The notes beneath the pieces were generated by a model. It was not told the origin of the DNA. It saw nothing but the letters and a program-made list of their open reading frames with translations, and searched no databases. Shown piece by piece: positions 55,945-64,000 of a stretch of 64,000 nt of DNA (positions within the stretch are counted from its first letter, which is position 1; each line of letters starts with the position of its first letter). The stretch comes from Pseudomonas paeninsulae (GTDB lineage: Bacteria; Pseudomonadota; Gammaproteobacteria; Pseudomonadales; Pseudomonadaceae). Location: contig NZ_CP141799.1 of NCBI RefSeq assembly GCF_035621475.1, forward strand, positions 4,948,501-5,012,500, given 5' to 3'. Made by a program: the position numbers and the translations under genes.

Positions 55945-56334
55945 TCAGGCGTCGCTGTCGGCAGTCGCCTTGTAGGCGGCCGCATCCAGCAGTTTGTCCA
56001 GCTCGCTGGCATCGCTTGGCTTGAGCTTGAAGAACCAGCTGGCATAGGGATCGCTGTTGACGCTCTCGGGGCTGTCGGCCAGATCCTGGTTGATCGCGAT
56101 CACTTCGCCGCCCACCGGCGTGTAGATATCGGATGCGGCTTTGACCGACTCCACCACCCCGGCCTCCTGCCCGGCAGCCAGGGTCTTGCCGACTTCCGGC
56201 AGTTCGATGAAGACCACATCGCCCAAGGCTTCCTGGGCGTGATCGGAGATACCGATGGTGACCGTACCATCGGCTTCCAGACGGGCCCATTCGTGGCTGG
56301 TGGCGTAACGCAGATCGGCGGGGATAGTGCTCAT
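55945..56334 (-). CDS. gcvH: Glycine cleavage system H protein
   Basis: A 129-residue lipoyl carrier protein. The lipoylated Lys65 is in [31 protein letters not shown] and [21 protein letters not shown] complete the fold. It shuttles the aminomethyl group between P, T and L proteins. ATG 56334 has GAGGA 7 bases upstream. gcvT lies upstream on the same strand, but a 215-base repeat element separates them. Confidence 0.96.
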   Translation of the reverse strand: MSTIPADLRYATSHEWARLEADGTVTIGISDHAQEALGDVVFIELPEVGKTLAAGQEAGVVESVKAASDIYTPVGGEVIAINQDLADSPESVNSDPYASWFFKLKPSDASELDKLLDAAAYKATADSDA

Positions 56335-56400
56335 GTGTCGTTCCTCGTAAGACATGACGGCGACCGCGCCGTCAGGAGAATTTAGCAGGGGTTGGCCTTA

Positions 56401-56615
56401 GAGGGGGCTTACAAAAATAGCGAGCGATGGCCTGGCAAGGCGAAATCAACCGAAACGCAGCGCAGCGGAGTAACAGCCGCAGGCTGGCCCGTAGGGCGAG
56501 CGAAGCGAGTCAAAAGCGGAGTGTACGAGTAGTACATGAGCATTTTGACTGGGCTCGCACTCGAGGCTGATTTCAACGCGGCATGGTCAAGCGCAGTAAT
56601 TTGTAAACACCCTCC
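56401..56615. repeat. Full MITE-like element (family 2) between gcvT and gcvH
   Basis: Inverted ends GGGGGCTTACAAAAATAGCG and the complement of GTAATTTGTAAACACCC. The inside shares GTAACAGCCGCAGGCTGGCC, GAGTCAAAAGCG and the ACATGAGCATTTTGACTGGG region with 33374-33606. No gene inside. The 120 bases between it and the gcvT stop hold nothing recognisable. Confidence 0.78.
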
Positions 56616-56735
56616 TAGCGAAAGCAAGTCATTGCAACATAGCGCACACAGCCGCACCCAGCGGGTGACGGCACTCCCAGATCCATCTGGATTACAGGCT
56701 TGGTGCGGCATCCCCCACGCAGCCTGCAGTCGCGT

Positions 56736-57833
56736 TCAGATCAGGGCCTTGCCATGGCGGACAAACATCGGTTTGATCACCCTGACCGGATACCATTTCC
56801 CGCGAATTTCCACCTCGGCGCGCTCGCCAGTGGCGGTCGGTACGCGCGCCAGGGCGATGGACTTACCGAGGGTCGGGGAGAAGCTGCCGCTGGTGATTTC
56901 ACCCTCGCCCATGCCTTCAACCCGTACCACCTGATGGGCGCGCAGCACACCACGCTCCTCCAGCACCAGGCCGACCAGCTTGGACTGGACACCCGTATTT
57001 TTCAGCTCTTCCAGCACCTTGCGCCCGACAAATTGACGCCCGGCCGGTGCCCAGGCGATGCTCCAGGCCATGTTGGCCGCCAGCGGCGTGACGTTCTCGT
57101 CCATGTCCTGGCCGTACAGGTTCATCCCGGCCTCCAGGCGCAAGGTATCGCGTGCGCCCAGGCCGATCGGCGATATGCCGGCGCCGACCAGGTCATTGAA
57201 GAATTCCACGGCCTGATCGGCCGGCAACATGATCTCCAGGCCATCCTCGCCGGTGTAGCCGGTGCGGGCGATAAACCAGTCGCCTTCCGCCAGGCCCTGG
57301 AACGGCGTGAGTTCGTGGATCAGCGCGGCGCGGGCCTGGGTCACCAGCTCGCAGGTCTTGGCGCGGGCATGCGGGCCCTGGATCGCGAGCATGGCCAGTT
57401 CGCTGCGCTCATGCAGTTCGACGGCGAAGGCACCACTCTGCTGACGCATCCAGGCGAGATCCTTGTCGCGGGTAGCGGCATTGACCACCAGACGATAGCC
57501 GCTCTGCCCCTCGGCGGAGTCGGTGAGGTAGACGATCAGGTCGTCGATCACCCCACCTTGCTCGTTGAGCATGGCGCTGTACAGGGCCTTGCCGGAGAGG
57601 TGCAGACGCTCCACGTCATTGGCCAGCAGGTGCTGCAGATAGGCCTTGGCCTGGCTGCCGCCGACATCGATCACGCACATATGGGAAACGTCGAAGACCC
57701 CACAATCGCGACGCACCTGGTGATGCTCCTCGACTTGCGAGCCATAGTGCAGCGGCATATCCCAGCCACCGAAATCGACCAGCTTGGCACCCAAGGCGAG
57801 GTGCAGGTCATACAGAGGGGTGCGCTGTCCCAT
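56736..57833 (-). CDS. gcvT: Aminomethyltransferase (glycine cleavage T protein)
   Basis: A 365-residue folate-dependent enzyme that moves the methylene group of glycine to tetrahydrofolate and frees ammonia. [48 protein letters not shown] is the typical start. [20 protein letters not shown] and the C-terminal RSVALAR-type end ([10 protein letters not shown]) are present. AAGGAG precedes ATG 57833. Pseudomonads have more than one gcv set; this is the gcvT-gcvH pair lying near ubiH/pepP. gcvP is not in the window. Confidence 0.95.
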   Translation of the reverse strand: MGQRTPLYDLHLALGAKLVDFGGWDMPLHYGSQVEEHHQVRRDCGVFDVSHMCVIDVGGSQAKAYLQHLLANDVERLHLSGKALYSAMLNEQGGVIDDLIVYLTDSAEGQSGYRLVVNAATRDKDLAWMRQQSGAFAVELHERSELAMLAIQGPHARAKTCELVTQARAALIHELTPFQGLAEGDWFIARTGYTGEDGLEIMLPADQAVEFFNDLVGAGISPIGLGARDTLRLEAGMNLYGQDMDENVTPLAANMAWSIAWAPAGRQFVGRKVLEELKNTGVQSKLVGLVLEERGVLRAHQVVRVEGMGEGEITSGSFSPTLGKSIALARVPTATGERAEVEIRGKWYPVRVIKPMFVRHGKALI

Positions 57834-58060
57834 GGGTGTCTCCTTCCGGGCTTGGCAGAGCTGCGGGCAAGTGCTGAACCCGGCTGAGCCCTTTGCAACA
57901 GGGCGCTGGCCCGGGCTATCGCAATGACGCTCCGCAGCGAATGGCGCGCATTGTAGCCGCAAGACCGCCGCGGGTCATCTTGGCCGTTGGACGTACTCTC
58001 CGCGGCCGAACGGTGGACTGTTCGCTGCGCTCATGAGCGGCCGGCGTCCCGGTCCGCCCC

Positions 58061-59677
58061 CTAGCTGATCCGCCGCGCCGAACGGCGGATCAGCAGGATC
58101 ACCGGCAGCAGACCGACCAGCACCAGGGTCAGGGCCGGCAGCGCGGCACGGGCCCATTCGCCCTCGCTGGTCATCTCGAACACCCGCACCGACAAGGTGC
58201 CCCAGCCGAAGGGGCGCATCAGCAGGGTCGCGGGCATTTCCTTGAGCACATCGACGAACACCAGCAGCGCCGCCGACATCGCCCCCGGCACCAGCAGCGG
58301 CAGGTAGACTCGGAAGAACAGGCCGATACCGCCGACCCCCAGGCTGCGCGAGGCTTCCGGCAACGATGGCCGGATCCGCGCCAGGCTGTTCTCCAGTGGC
58401 CCGTAGGCCACCGCAATGAAGCGAATTAGATACGCCAGCAACAAGGCTGACAAGCTGCCGAGCAGGATCGGCTTGCCCGCGCCGCCGAGCCAACTGGATA
58501 ACGGAATCACCAGCTCGCGATCGAGGAAGCTGAAGGCCAGCATGATTGCCACCGCCAGCATCGACCCCGGCAACGCATAGCCGAGATTGGCCAGGCTGAC
58601 GGTCGAGCGCATCAAGCGAGTCGGTGCCATACGGCGGGCAAAAGCCAGCAGCAAGGCCACAGTGACCGTGATCAACGCGGCCATGCCGCCGAGGTAGACG
58701 GTGTGCAGAATCAAGGCGGTGTAGCGCTCGTCCAGATCGAAACGGCCGCGCTGCCAGAACCACACCAGCAACTGCAGCACGGGAATGACGAAACCACAGG
58801 CGAACACCAGGCCGCACCAAACGCTGGCGGCCAGTGCCTGGCCGCCCCTGAGGTGGTAGAGCGCCTTGACCCGGGGCCGCTCGTTGGCCGGACGCACGGC
58901 ACCGCGAGCGCGGCGCTCGCCATAGAGCACCAGCATCACCGCGAGCAACAGCAGGCTGGCCAGTTGGGTGGCACTGGTCAGGCTGTAGAAGCTGTACCAG
59001 GTCTTGTAGATGGCCGTGGTGAAGGTATCGAAATTGAACACCGATACTGCGCCGAAATCGGCCAGAGTCTCCATGATCGCCAACGCCAAACCCGCACCGA
59101 TGGCCGGTCGCGCCATTGGCAGAGCCACCCGCCAGAACGCCTGCCAGGGGCTCTGCCCGAGCACCCTTGCCGCCTCCATCAGGCCCTTGCCCTGAGCCAG
59201 AAATGCATTACGCGCCAATAGGTAGACATAGGGGTAGAACACCAGCACCAGGACGATGATCACCCCACCGGTGGAGCGCACCCGCGGCAGACGCAGGCCA
59301 GCGCCAAACCAGTCGCGCAACAAGGTTTGCACCGGCCCGGCGAAATCCAGCAAACCGACGAAGACAAAAGCCAGGACATAGGCAGGAATGGCGAAGGGCA
59401 ACATCAGCGCCCAATCCAGCCAACGCCGCCCAGGAAATTCGCAGAGGCTGGTCAGCCAGGCCAGGCTGACGCCGAGCACAGTGACCCCGACCCCGACGCC
59501 GAGCACCAGCATTAGGGTGTTGCCGATCAGGCGCGGCAGTTGGGTTTGCCACAGGTGAGCCCAGATTTGCCGATCCACCTCATGCCAGCTGAACAGCAGC
59601 ACACTCAGCGGCAGCAATACCAACAGGGCAACGGCAAAAGCGATGGGATACCAGCGACGCTGGGCAGGAAGGGCCAC
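58061..59677 (-). CDS. Iron(III) ABC transporter permease (FbpB type)
   Basis: A 538-residue fused permease with two binding-protein-dependent transport domains. There are about twelve helices and two EAA-type loops: EAARVLGQSPWQAFWRVALPMARPAIGAG (first half) and EASRSLGVGGIGLFFRVYLPLLVPGAMSA (second half). This duplication is characteristic of FbpB/SfuB iron carriers. GTG 59677 is preferred since GAGGA lies 6 bases before it, whereas the TTG two codons upstream touches the site. No ATPase gene is seen alongside, so it must be encoded elsewhere. Confidence 0.9.
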   Translation of the reverse strand: MALPAQRRWYPIAFAVALLVLLPLSVLLFSWHEVDRQIWAHLWQTQLPRLIGNTLMLVLGVGVGVTVLGVSLAWLTSLCEFPGRRWLDWALMLPFAIPAYVLAFVFVGLLDFAGPVQTLLRDWFGAGLRLPRVRSTGGVIIVLVLVFYPYVYLLARNAFLAQGKGLMEAARVLGQSPWQAFWRVALPMARPAIGAGLALAIMETLADFGAVSVFNFDTFTTAIYKTWYSFYSLTSATQLASLLLLAVMLVLYGERRARGAVRPANERPRVKALYHLRGGQALAASVWCGLVFACGFVIPVLQLLVWFWQRGRFDLDERYTALILHTVYLGGMAALITVTVALLLAFARRMAPTRLMRSTVSLANLGYALPGSMLAVAIMLAFSFLDRELVIPLSSWLGGAGKPILLGSLSALLLAYLIRFIAVAYGPLENSLARIRPSLPEASRSLGVGGIGLFFRVYLPLLVPGAMSAALLVFVDVLKEMPATLLMRPFGWGTLSVRVFEMTSEGEWARAALPALTLVLVGLLPVILLIRRSARRIS

Positions 59678-59717
59678 GCACAATCCTCGAAACTATTTTC
59701 TCGACGGCATAAACACA

Positions 59718-59741
59718 ACGCCCCGGACTAAGCCGGGGCGT
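59718..59741 (-). terminator. Intercistronic hairpin between the iron-binding protein and permease genes
   Basis: ACGCCCCGG/CCGGGGCGT, a 9-base GC-rich stem with a 6-base loop. Such hairpins after binding-protein genes commonly limit read-through or stabilise the upstream message, giving more binding protein than permease. Confidence 0.6.
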
Positions 59742-59811
59742 GGAGTATAACTGCAGCCTAAAGCAGGAAACCGAAGCGATTCTGCCGTTGCCGCTCAGAC
59801 ACTGACCTGGA

Positions 59812-60813
59812 TCAGTTCCAGCCGGCGCGATCCATCAGCATGGTCGCTTCGGCCTGACGCCTGCCGGCCACTTCCAGAGGGATGCTGTCGGCCTTGAAGT
59901 TGCCCCAGGCAGCCACTTCAGCGGACGGCGCGATCTGCGGGTTGGCCGGGAACTCCTGGTTCAGGCTGGCAAACAGGCCCTGGGCGTCCTCGGTGGTCAT
60001 CCACTCCAGCAGCTTCAGTGCGGCCTCGGGGTGCGGTGCGTGCAAGGTGACACCGGCACCGGACAGGTTGACATGCACACCGCGGTCGGCCTGGTTAGGC
60101 CAGAACAGCTTGGCCTTCAAGTCCGGCTGCTGCTTGTGCAGGCGACCGAAGTAATAGGTGTTGACGATGCCGACATCACACTGACCGGCGTCGATCGCCT
60201 GGATCAATGCGGTATCGTCCGCGAATACATCGGTCGCCAGATTGCTGACCCAACCCTTGATGATCGCCTCGGCTTTTTCGGCGCCGTGGGTCTCGATCAG
60301 GGTGGCCGTCAGTGACTGGTTATAGACTTTTTTGCTGGTACGCAGGCACAGGCGACCTTCCCAGCTCTTGTCGGCCAGGGCTTCGTAGGTCGACAGCTCC
60401 TGCGGCTTGACCCGCTCGGTGGAGTAGACGAGGGTCCGCGCACGCAGCGACAGGCCGGTCCAGGCGCCGGTGCTGGAGCGATACTGGGCAGGGATATTGC
60501 TCGCGATCACCTGGGAATCGAGCTTCTTCAGGACGCCCTCCTGCTCGGCCTGCCAGAGGTTGCCCGCATCCACGGTGATCAGCATGTCGGCCGGGGTGTT
60601 CTCGCCTTCGGCTTTCAGGCGAGCCAGCAGCGGCGCTTCCTTGTCGGTGATGAACTTCACCGCTACACCGGTCTTGGCGGTATAGGCGTCGAAGACTGGC
60701 TTGATCAGCTCGTCGATACGGGCGGAGTAGACCACCACTTCATCGGCAGCCTGGACGGCGCCGGCCAGCGCAGTGAGGGTGAGTGCGGCAAACAAACGCT
60801 TACTTACCTGCAT
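59812..60813 (-). CDS. Iron(III)-binding periplasmic protein of an ABC transporter
   Basis: A 333-residue exported protein. The signal peptide is [22 protein letters not shown] (cleavage after about residue 22). The mature part starts [26 protein letters not shown], typical of the FbpA/FutA group. The tyrosine pair in VNTYYFGRL near residue 225 is the expected iron ligand site. It captures ferric iron in the periplasm for the permease downstream. A Fur-box-like site lies 42 bases before the ATG. Confidence 0.92.
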   Translation of the reverse strand: MQVSKRLFAALTLTALAGAVQAADEVVVYSARIDELIKPVFDAYTAKTGVAVKFITDKEAPLLARLKAEGENTPADMLITVDAGNLWQAEQEGVLKKLDSQVIASNIPAQYRSSTGAWTGLSLRARTLVYSTERVKPQELSTYEALADKSWEGRLCLRTSKKVYNQSLTATLIETHGAEKAEAIIKGWVSNLATDVFADDTALIQAIDAGQCDVGIVNTYYFGRLHKQQPDLKAKLFWPNQADRGVHVNLSGAGVTLHAPHPEAALKLLEWMTTEDAQGLFASLNQEFPANPQIAPSAEVAAWGNFKADSIPLEVAGRRQAEATMLMDRAGWN

Positions 60814-60854
60814 GAATCCTGCCTCTTGAGCGAAGGTGAGTCGAAAGATTAAAT

Positions 60855-60873
60855 AATAGTGAATGTCATTTCG
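60855..60873. promoter_or_regulatory. Fur-box-like site
   Basis: AATAGTGAATGTCATTTCG matches the 19-base Fur consensus at 11 positions and is roughly palindromic (GTGAATGTCAT core). Its place just before the iron-binding-protein gene supports iron repression. Confidence 0.5.
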
Positions 60874-61014
60874 TTTCTCAACCATTGTTCGCCCCACAGA
60901 CGTAATCCGCCATGACCTAGGTCAATCTTCGCCAACCTTTTAATCCGCAACACCGTGCGCCGCGCCTTTTGCAGGCGCAGTGACGGGTGACACAGGGAAG
61001 ATGTTGCGACGGCT

Positions 61015-62232
61015 TCAGGCGCGCGCCAGTTCCGGCAGATCGCCGCTGAGGCCCAGCGCCTGACGGACGAACAGCGCCTTGGCCTCGGGCAATTCGTCGA
61101 CCCAGTTGAGGCCGGCGTTGCGCAGCCAGCGCAGCGGTAATGGATCGGCCTGGAACAGCCGCTCGAAGCCCTCCATCGCCGCCATCATCGCCAGGTTATG
61201 CGGCATGCGCCGACGCTCGTAGCGGCTCAGCACGCGCTCATCGGCCAGACGCTCACCACGCGCCAGGGCATGCAGCAGCACCTCGGCCAGCACTGCAGCG
61301 TCGAGAAAGCCCAGGTTGACGCCTTGCCCAGCCAGCGGATGGATGCTGTGCGCGGCATCGCCGATCAGCGCCAGCCCATCTTCGACGTAGCGCTTGGCAT
61401 GGCGCTGGCGCAACGGGATGCACAGCCGCGGATCGGCGTGCAGCACGGTGCCCAGGCGATGCTCGAAGGCCTTGCCCAGCGCGACACAGAAACCGGCGTC
61501 GTCCAGCGCCATCAGGCGTTCGGCTTCACTCGGGGTGGCCGACCAGACGATCGAACACCAGTGCTCGCCTGGCGTTGAAGCCAAGGGTAGAAAGGCCAGC
61601 GGACCGTCGTCGGTGAAGCGCTGCCAGGCCGTGGCCTGGTGCGGTTGGGCACAGCGCACACTGGTGACGATGGCATGGTGCAGGTAATCCCACTCACGAG
61701 TGGCGCAACCGGCCAGGCGGCGCACCGCCGAGTTGGCGCCATCGGCGGCGATCAGCAAGGGCGTACGCAACTGGCGGCCATCGGTCAGGGTCAGTAGCCA
61801 GTCGTCGCCGGAACGGCGCAACTGCTCCAGGCGGGCATTGTTCAGCAGGCCGACATTGCCCTCGTGCAGACGCTCGAGCAAGGCGTCCTGGATCACACGG
61901 TTCTCGACGATATGACCGAGCGTCTCGGCATGCACGCTGGCTGCACTGAAATGAATCTGCCCGGTACCGGAACCATCCCACACCTGCATCTCGGCATAGG
62001 GACTGCTGCGGCGCGCGGCGACGCCCTGCCATACGCCAAGACGCTCGAGTACCCGTTGACTGGCGATCGACAGCGCACTGACCCGCGGTTCGAAGGGTGC
62101 GGCAGGATCGAACGGCTTGACGCTGAGCGGCCCACCGTCGATCAGGAGAATGTCCAAGCCCTGCTCTTGCAGGGCCAACGCCAGGGCGCTGCCGACCATA
62201 CCGGCACCCACGATGATTAGATCCGCACGCAT
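61015..62232 (-). CDS. UbiH/UbiF/VisC-family FAD monooxygenase (UbiI-like)
   Basis: A 405-residue flavin hydroxylase. The FAD motif is LIIVGAGMVGSALALAL (residues 5-21). PRVSALSIASQRVLERLGVW marks the ubiquinone hydroxylase group, DGANSAVRRLAG is the DG motif and LIGDAAHSIHPLAGQGVNLGF is the third FAD motif. Most likely it is UbiI/VisC, which hydroxylates C5 of the ubiquinone ring, since UbiH is encoded two genes upstream. The exact position specificity cannot be told by eye. Confidence 0.88.
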   Translation of the reverse strand: MRADLIIVGAGMVGSALALALQEQGLDILLIDGGPLSVKPFDPAAPFEPRVSALSIASQRVLERLGVWQGVAARRSSPYAEMQVWDGSGTGQIHFSAASVHAETLGHIVENRVIQDALLERLHEGNVGLLNNARLEQLRRSGDDWLLTLTDGRQLRTPLLIAADGANSAVRRLAGCATREWDYLHHAIVTSVRCAQPHQATAWQRFTDDGPLAFLPLASTPGEHWCSIVWSATPSEAERLMALDDAGFCVALGKAFEHRLGTVLHADPRLCIPLRQRHAKRYVEDGLALIGDAAHSIHPLAGQGVNLGFLDAAVLAEVLLHALARGERLADERVLSRYERRRMPHNLAMMAAMEGFERLFQADPLPLRWLRNAGLNWVDELPEAKALFVRQALGLSGDLPELARA

Positions 62233-62241
62233 GTTGATTCC

Positions 62242-62724
62242 TTAAACTGCCTGTCGGGCACGGGGCTTGAGCCGCACGTACAACGTCTTGTGCACCCGCG
62301 CCACCAGGGTTCCGGCGCCGTCACGCACCTCGACCTGCAGCTCGGGCAGGTATTTATCGCCGGCGCAGGTCCGCGCACGGATGTCTTGCAACAGCTCGTC
62401 GCCGACGCTGAAGTCTGCATACACCGGGCCTTTGCCCGGCGCGATGAAGTCAATGTGGGCGGCCTTGTCCCAGACGATATAGTCGCGTCCGAGGTTCTCC
62501 ATCAGCATCAGCATGAAAAACGGATCGGTCATCGAATACAGACTGCCGCCGAACTGGGTGCCCACATAATTACGGTTGTACCAGCTCAGGCCCATTTTGA
62601 CCTGCACCTGACGGAAGTCCGCACTGATATGCCGCACCCACACCCCGGCGCCCAGGTAGGGCGGATAGAGATTCATCGCCCAGCGCAGCATGCGCGCCTT
62701 GCGCGCCAAACGACGAGCCGTCAT
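62242..62724 (-). CDS. DUF4442 hotdog-fold thioesterase-like protein
   Basis: A 160-residue protein of the DUF4442 hotdog family. MLRWAMNLYPPYLGAGVWVRHISADFRQVQVKMGLSWYNRNYVGTQFGGSLYSMTDPFFMLML is the characteristic stretch, with the HFGG-like QFGG turn. A thioesterase-type activity on acyl-CoA is possible but unproven. It lies between the two ubiquinone hydroxylase genes with gaps of 9 and 3 bases, so it is in their operon and may serve lipid or quinone metabolism. Confidence 0.85.
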   Translation of the reverse strand: MTARRLARKARMLRWAMNLYPPYLGAGVWVRHISADFRQVQVKMGLSWYNRNYVGTQFGGSLYSMTDPFFMLMLMENLGRDYIVWDKAAHIDFIAPGKGPVYADFSVGDELLQDIRARTCAGDKYLPELQVEVRDGAGTLVARVHKTLYVRLKPRARQAV

Positions 62725-62727
62725 TGC

Positions 62728-63915
62728 CTAGCGCTCCATACGGGTGCCCAGGCCCATGGCCTGGCGGGCAAACCAGCGTTTGGCCGGTGGCAGCAGATCC
62801 AGGCCCAGCAGGCCCAGGCCGCGCCCGGCGGCCAGCAGCGGCTCGCCACTACTGAACAGGCGAGTGACCTGATCGGAAAAGCCCACGGTCAATTGCTGGT
62901 CGACCCGCTGCCGTTGCAGATAACCCTGCAAGGTGGCCAGATCGCCCAGCGGCGCACTGCTGGCCAGTAGCGTCTCGGCCAACGCCAGGGTATCGCGCAG
63001 GGACAGGTTATAGCCCTGCCCGGCAATCGGATGCAGGCTGTGCGCGGCATTGCCGAGCACCACCAGATGGGAGCGCACCTGCTCTTCGGCCGCGGTCAGT
63101 GCCAGCGGGTACAGATGCCGCGCACCGACCTGGCGCAAGGCGCCGAGACGATAACCGAAGGCCTGCTGCAATTCCTCGAGAAAGCCTGCCTCATCCAGCC
63201 GCAGCAAGCGTTCGGCGTCTGCCGTTGAGCGAGTCCAGACCAGCGCACAGCGCTTGTCCGCCAGCGGCAACATGGCCATCGGCCCGTCTGCGGTGAAGCG
63301 CTCGAAGGCCTGCCCCTGGTGATCGTCCTGCGGACTGATATTGGCAATCAACGCACTCTGGCCGTAGGGCCTGTGGCTGACGCCTATGCCCAACTGTTCG
63401 CGCAAGCCGGAGCGGCCACCATCGGCCAGAATCGCCAGATCGCACTCCAGGCTGGACTCATCATCCAGGGTCAGTCGATAACCCTTCTCCAGCGCATCCA
63501 GGCGAGTCACCTGCGCCGGGGTGCGCCAACTGACCACCTGTTGATCCAGGGCTTGCCACAGGCACTGGCCCAACCAGGCGTTTTCCACCACATAGCCCAG
63601 CGCCGGCACGCCCTCGTCCTTGGCGCTCAGGCGCGCCGCGGCAAAGCGGCCGCGATCGGAGACGTGGATCTGCAGTATCGGTTCGGCGCGCTCACTGATG
63701 GCCTGCCACAAGCCAAAGCGCTGGTAGATCAGCCGCGTACCGTAGGACAGCGCGGTAGATCGCGCATCGTAGCTCGGCTGATAGCCTTCGCCCGGCGCAA
63801 AAGGTTCGATCAGGCTGATCCGCCAGCCGCGCGCCTTGGCCTCGCCCTGCAGGGCCAGGGCCAGGCTGGCGCCGACCAGGCCGCCGCCGATGATTGCCAG
63901 ATCGACTCGCTGCAT
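62728..63915 (-). CDS. ubiH: 2-octaprenyl-6-methoxyphenol hydroxylase UbiH
   Basis: A 395-residue FAD monooxygenase. The FAD motif is AIIGGGLVGASLALAL; DARSTALSYGTRLIYQRFGLW, LADGGRSGLREQLGIG and VLGNAAHSLHPIAGQGYNLSLRD match UbiH, including the Asn-Ala-Ala variant of the GDAAH motif usual for UbiH. It hydroxylates C1 of the demethoxy ring during ubiquinone synthesis. pepP ends 5 bases before its ATG, the conserved pepP-ubiH operon. Confidence 0.93.
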   Translation of the reverse strand: MQRVDLAIIGGGLVGASLALALQGEAKARGWRISLIEPFAPGEGYQPSYDARSTALSYGTRLIYQRFGLWQAISERAEPILQIHVSDRGRFAAARLSAKDEGVPALGYVVENAWLGQCLWQALDQQVVSWRTPAQVTRLDALEKGYRLTLDDESSLECDLAILADGGRSGLREQLGIGVSHRPYGQSALIANISPQDDHQGQAFERFTADGPMAMLPLADKRCALVWTRSTADAERLLRLDEAGFLEELQQAFGYRLGALRQVGARHLYPLALTAAEEQVRSHLVVLGNAAHSLHPIAGQGYNLSLRDTLALAETLLASSAPLGDLATLQGYLQRQRVDQQLTVGFSDQVTRLFSSGEPLLAAGRGLGLLGLDLLPPAKRWFARQAMGLGTRMER

Positions 63916-63919
63916 GGTT

Positions 63920-64000
63920 TCAGGCCGCCACTGTGGGTGCGGCGGCCATCAGCGCCTCGATCTCGGCGACGGTTTTCGGCACGCCAAGGCTAAGCACCTC
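63920..64000 (-). CDS. pepP: Xaa-Pro aminopeptidase, C-terminal end (partial)
   Basis: The last 26 codons of a gene continuing beyond the window. The end reads VLSLGVPKTVAEIEALMAA, the C-terminus of aminopeptidase P of the pepP-ubiH operon. The protein removes N-terminal residues before proline using manganese. Metal ligands are outside the window, so the call rests on this tail and on gene order. Confidence 0.85.
   Translation of the reverse strand, partial: EVLSLGVPKTVAEIEALMAAAPTVAA

Noticed and set aside
57834..58060. Possible glycine riboswitch before gcvT, suggested by GGAGAGTACG on the minus strand
   Set aside because: Only one loosely matching motif was found; the paired aptamer cores and linker expected of glycine riboswitches are not visible.

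Overview
The window is a stretch of a high-GC gammaproteobacterial chromosome, almost certainly Pseudomonas. Gene content and order follow, from memory of the PAO1 map, the block gshB-tonB3-algH-ruvX-pyrR-pyrB-pyrC'-pilU-pilT-yggS-proC-yggT-metX-metW-rdgB-hemW, then trmB-thiG-thiS-mtgA-rpoH-ftsX-ftsE-ftsY-M16 peptidases-rsmD-coaD-fdx-ggt-mutM. After mutM the order jumps to a second conserved block, gcvH-gcvT-iron ABC transporter-ubiI-like-DUF4442-ubiH-pepP, which I recall as lying far away in PAO1. No tRNA, rRNA, CRISPR array, prophage or integrase gene was seen.

Layout. 1-17320: core genes for glutathione, a TonB-like protein, pyrimidine synthesis (pyrR, pyrB and a catalytically dead pyrC'), the twitching-motility ATPases PilU/PilT, PLP homeostasis, proline and methionine synthesis, nucleotide-pool cleaning and haem chaperoning. 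A dynamin-like GTPase with its own strong promoter sits between the DUF167 gene and metX. 17327-18454: an AFG1/ZapE-type ATPase. 18655-20307: an AT-rich island that looks like an integron cassette remnant without an integrase. It holds a DinB-family gene bracketed by two attC-like sites, a small DUF2986 gene and a stand-alone Mrr-like nuclease. 20460-29727: accessory metabolism, with a TauE/SafE exporter and a gene set (DUF3726-like protein, an unrecognised 573-residue protein, LysR regulator, aldehyde dehydrogenase, dipeptidase-like protein, BCCT transporter, RidA). Its content suggests uptake and breakdown of a betaine-like compound. 29927-44693: core cell-envelope, thiamine, heat-shock and division genes. 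44879-49563: a TetR regulator, a coniferyl-aldehyde-dehydrogenase-like enzyme with a palindromic operator inside its promoter, a Tat-exported lipoprotein and a GMC oxidoreductase. 49675-55703: coaD, ferredoxin, ggt, a Na/Pi symporter and mutM. 55945-64000: glycine cleavage, iron uptake and ubiquinone hydroxylases.

The intergenic DNA is rich in short palindromic repeats. Two families of MITE-like elements recur. One (1228-1282, 31520-31651, 54693-54890) sits directly against the stop codons of tonB3, trmB and mutM. The other (21501-21585, 33374-33606, 56401-56615) abuts the stop codons of the DUF3726 gene and thiS, and separates gcvT from gcvH. The second family therefore splits two gene pairs that would normally be close operon partners.

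The best candidates for something new are the cassette island with its nuclease, the betaine-like catabolic cluster with two uncharacterised proteins and a dipeptidase-like protein lacking expected metal ligands, and the stop-codon-associated repeat families. All functional statements come from reading the sequence and from family knowledge; no database search was run.
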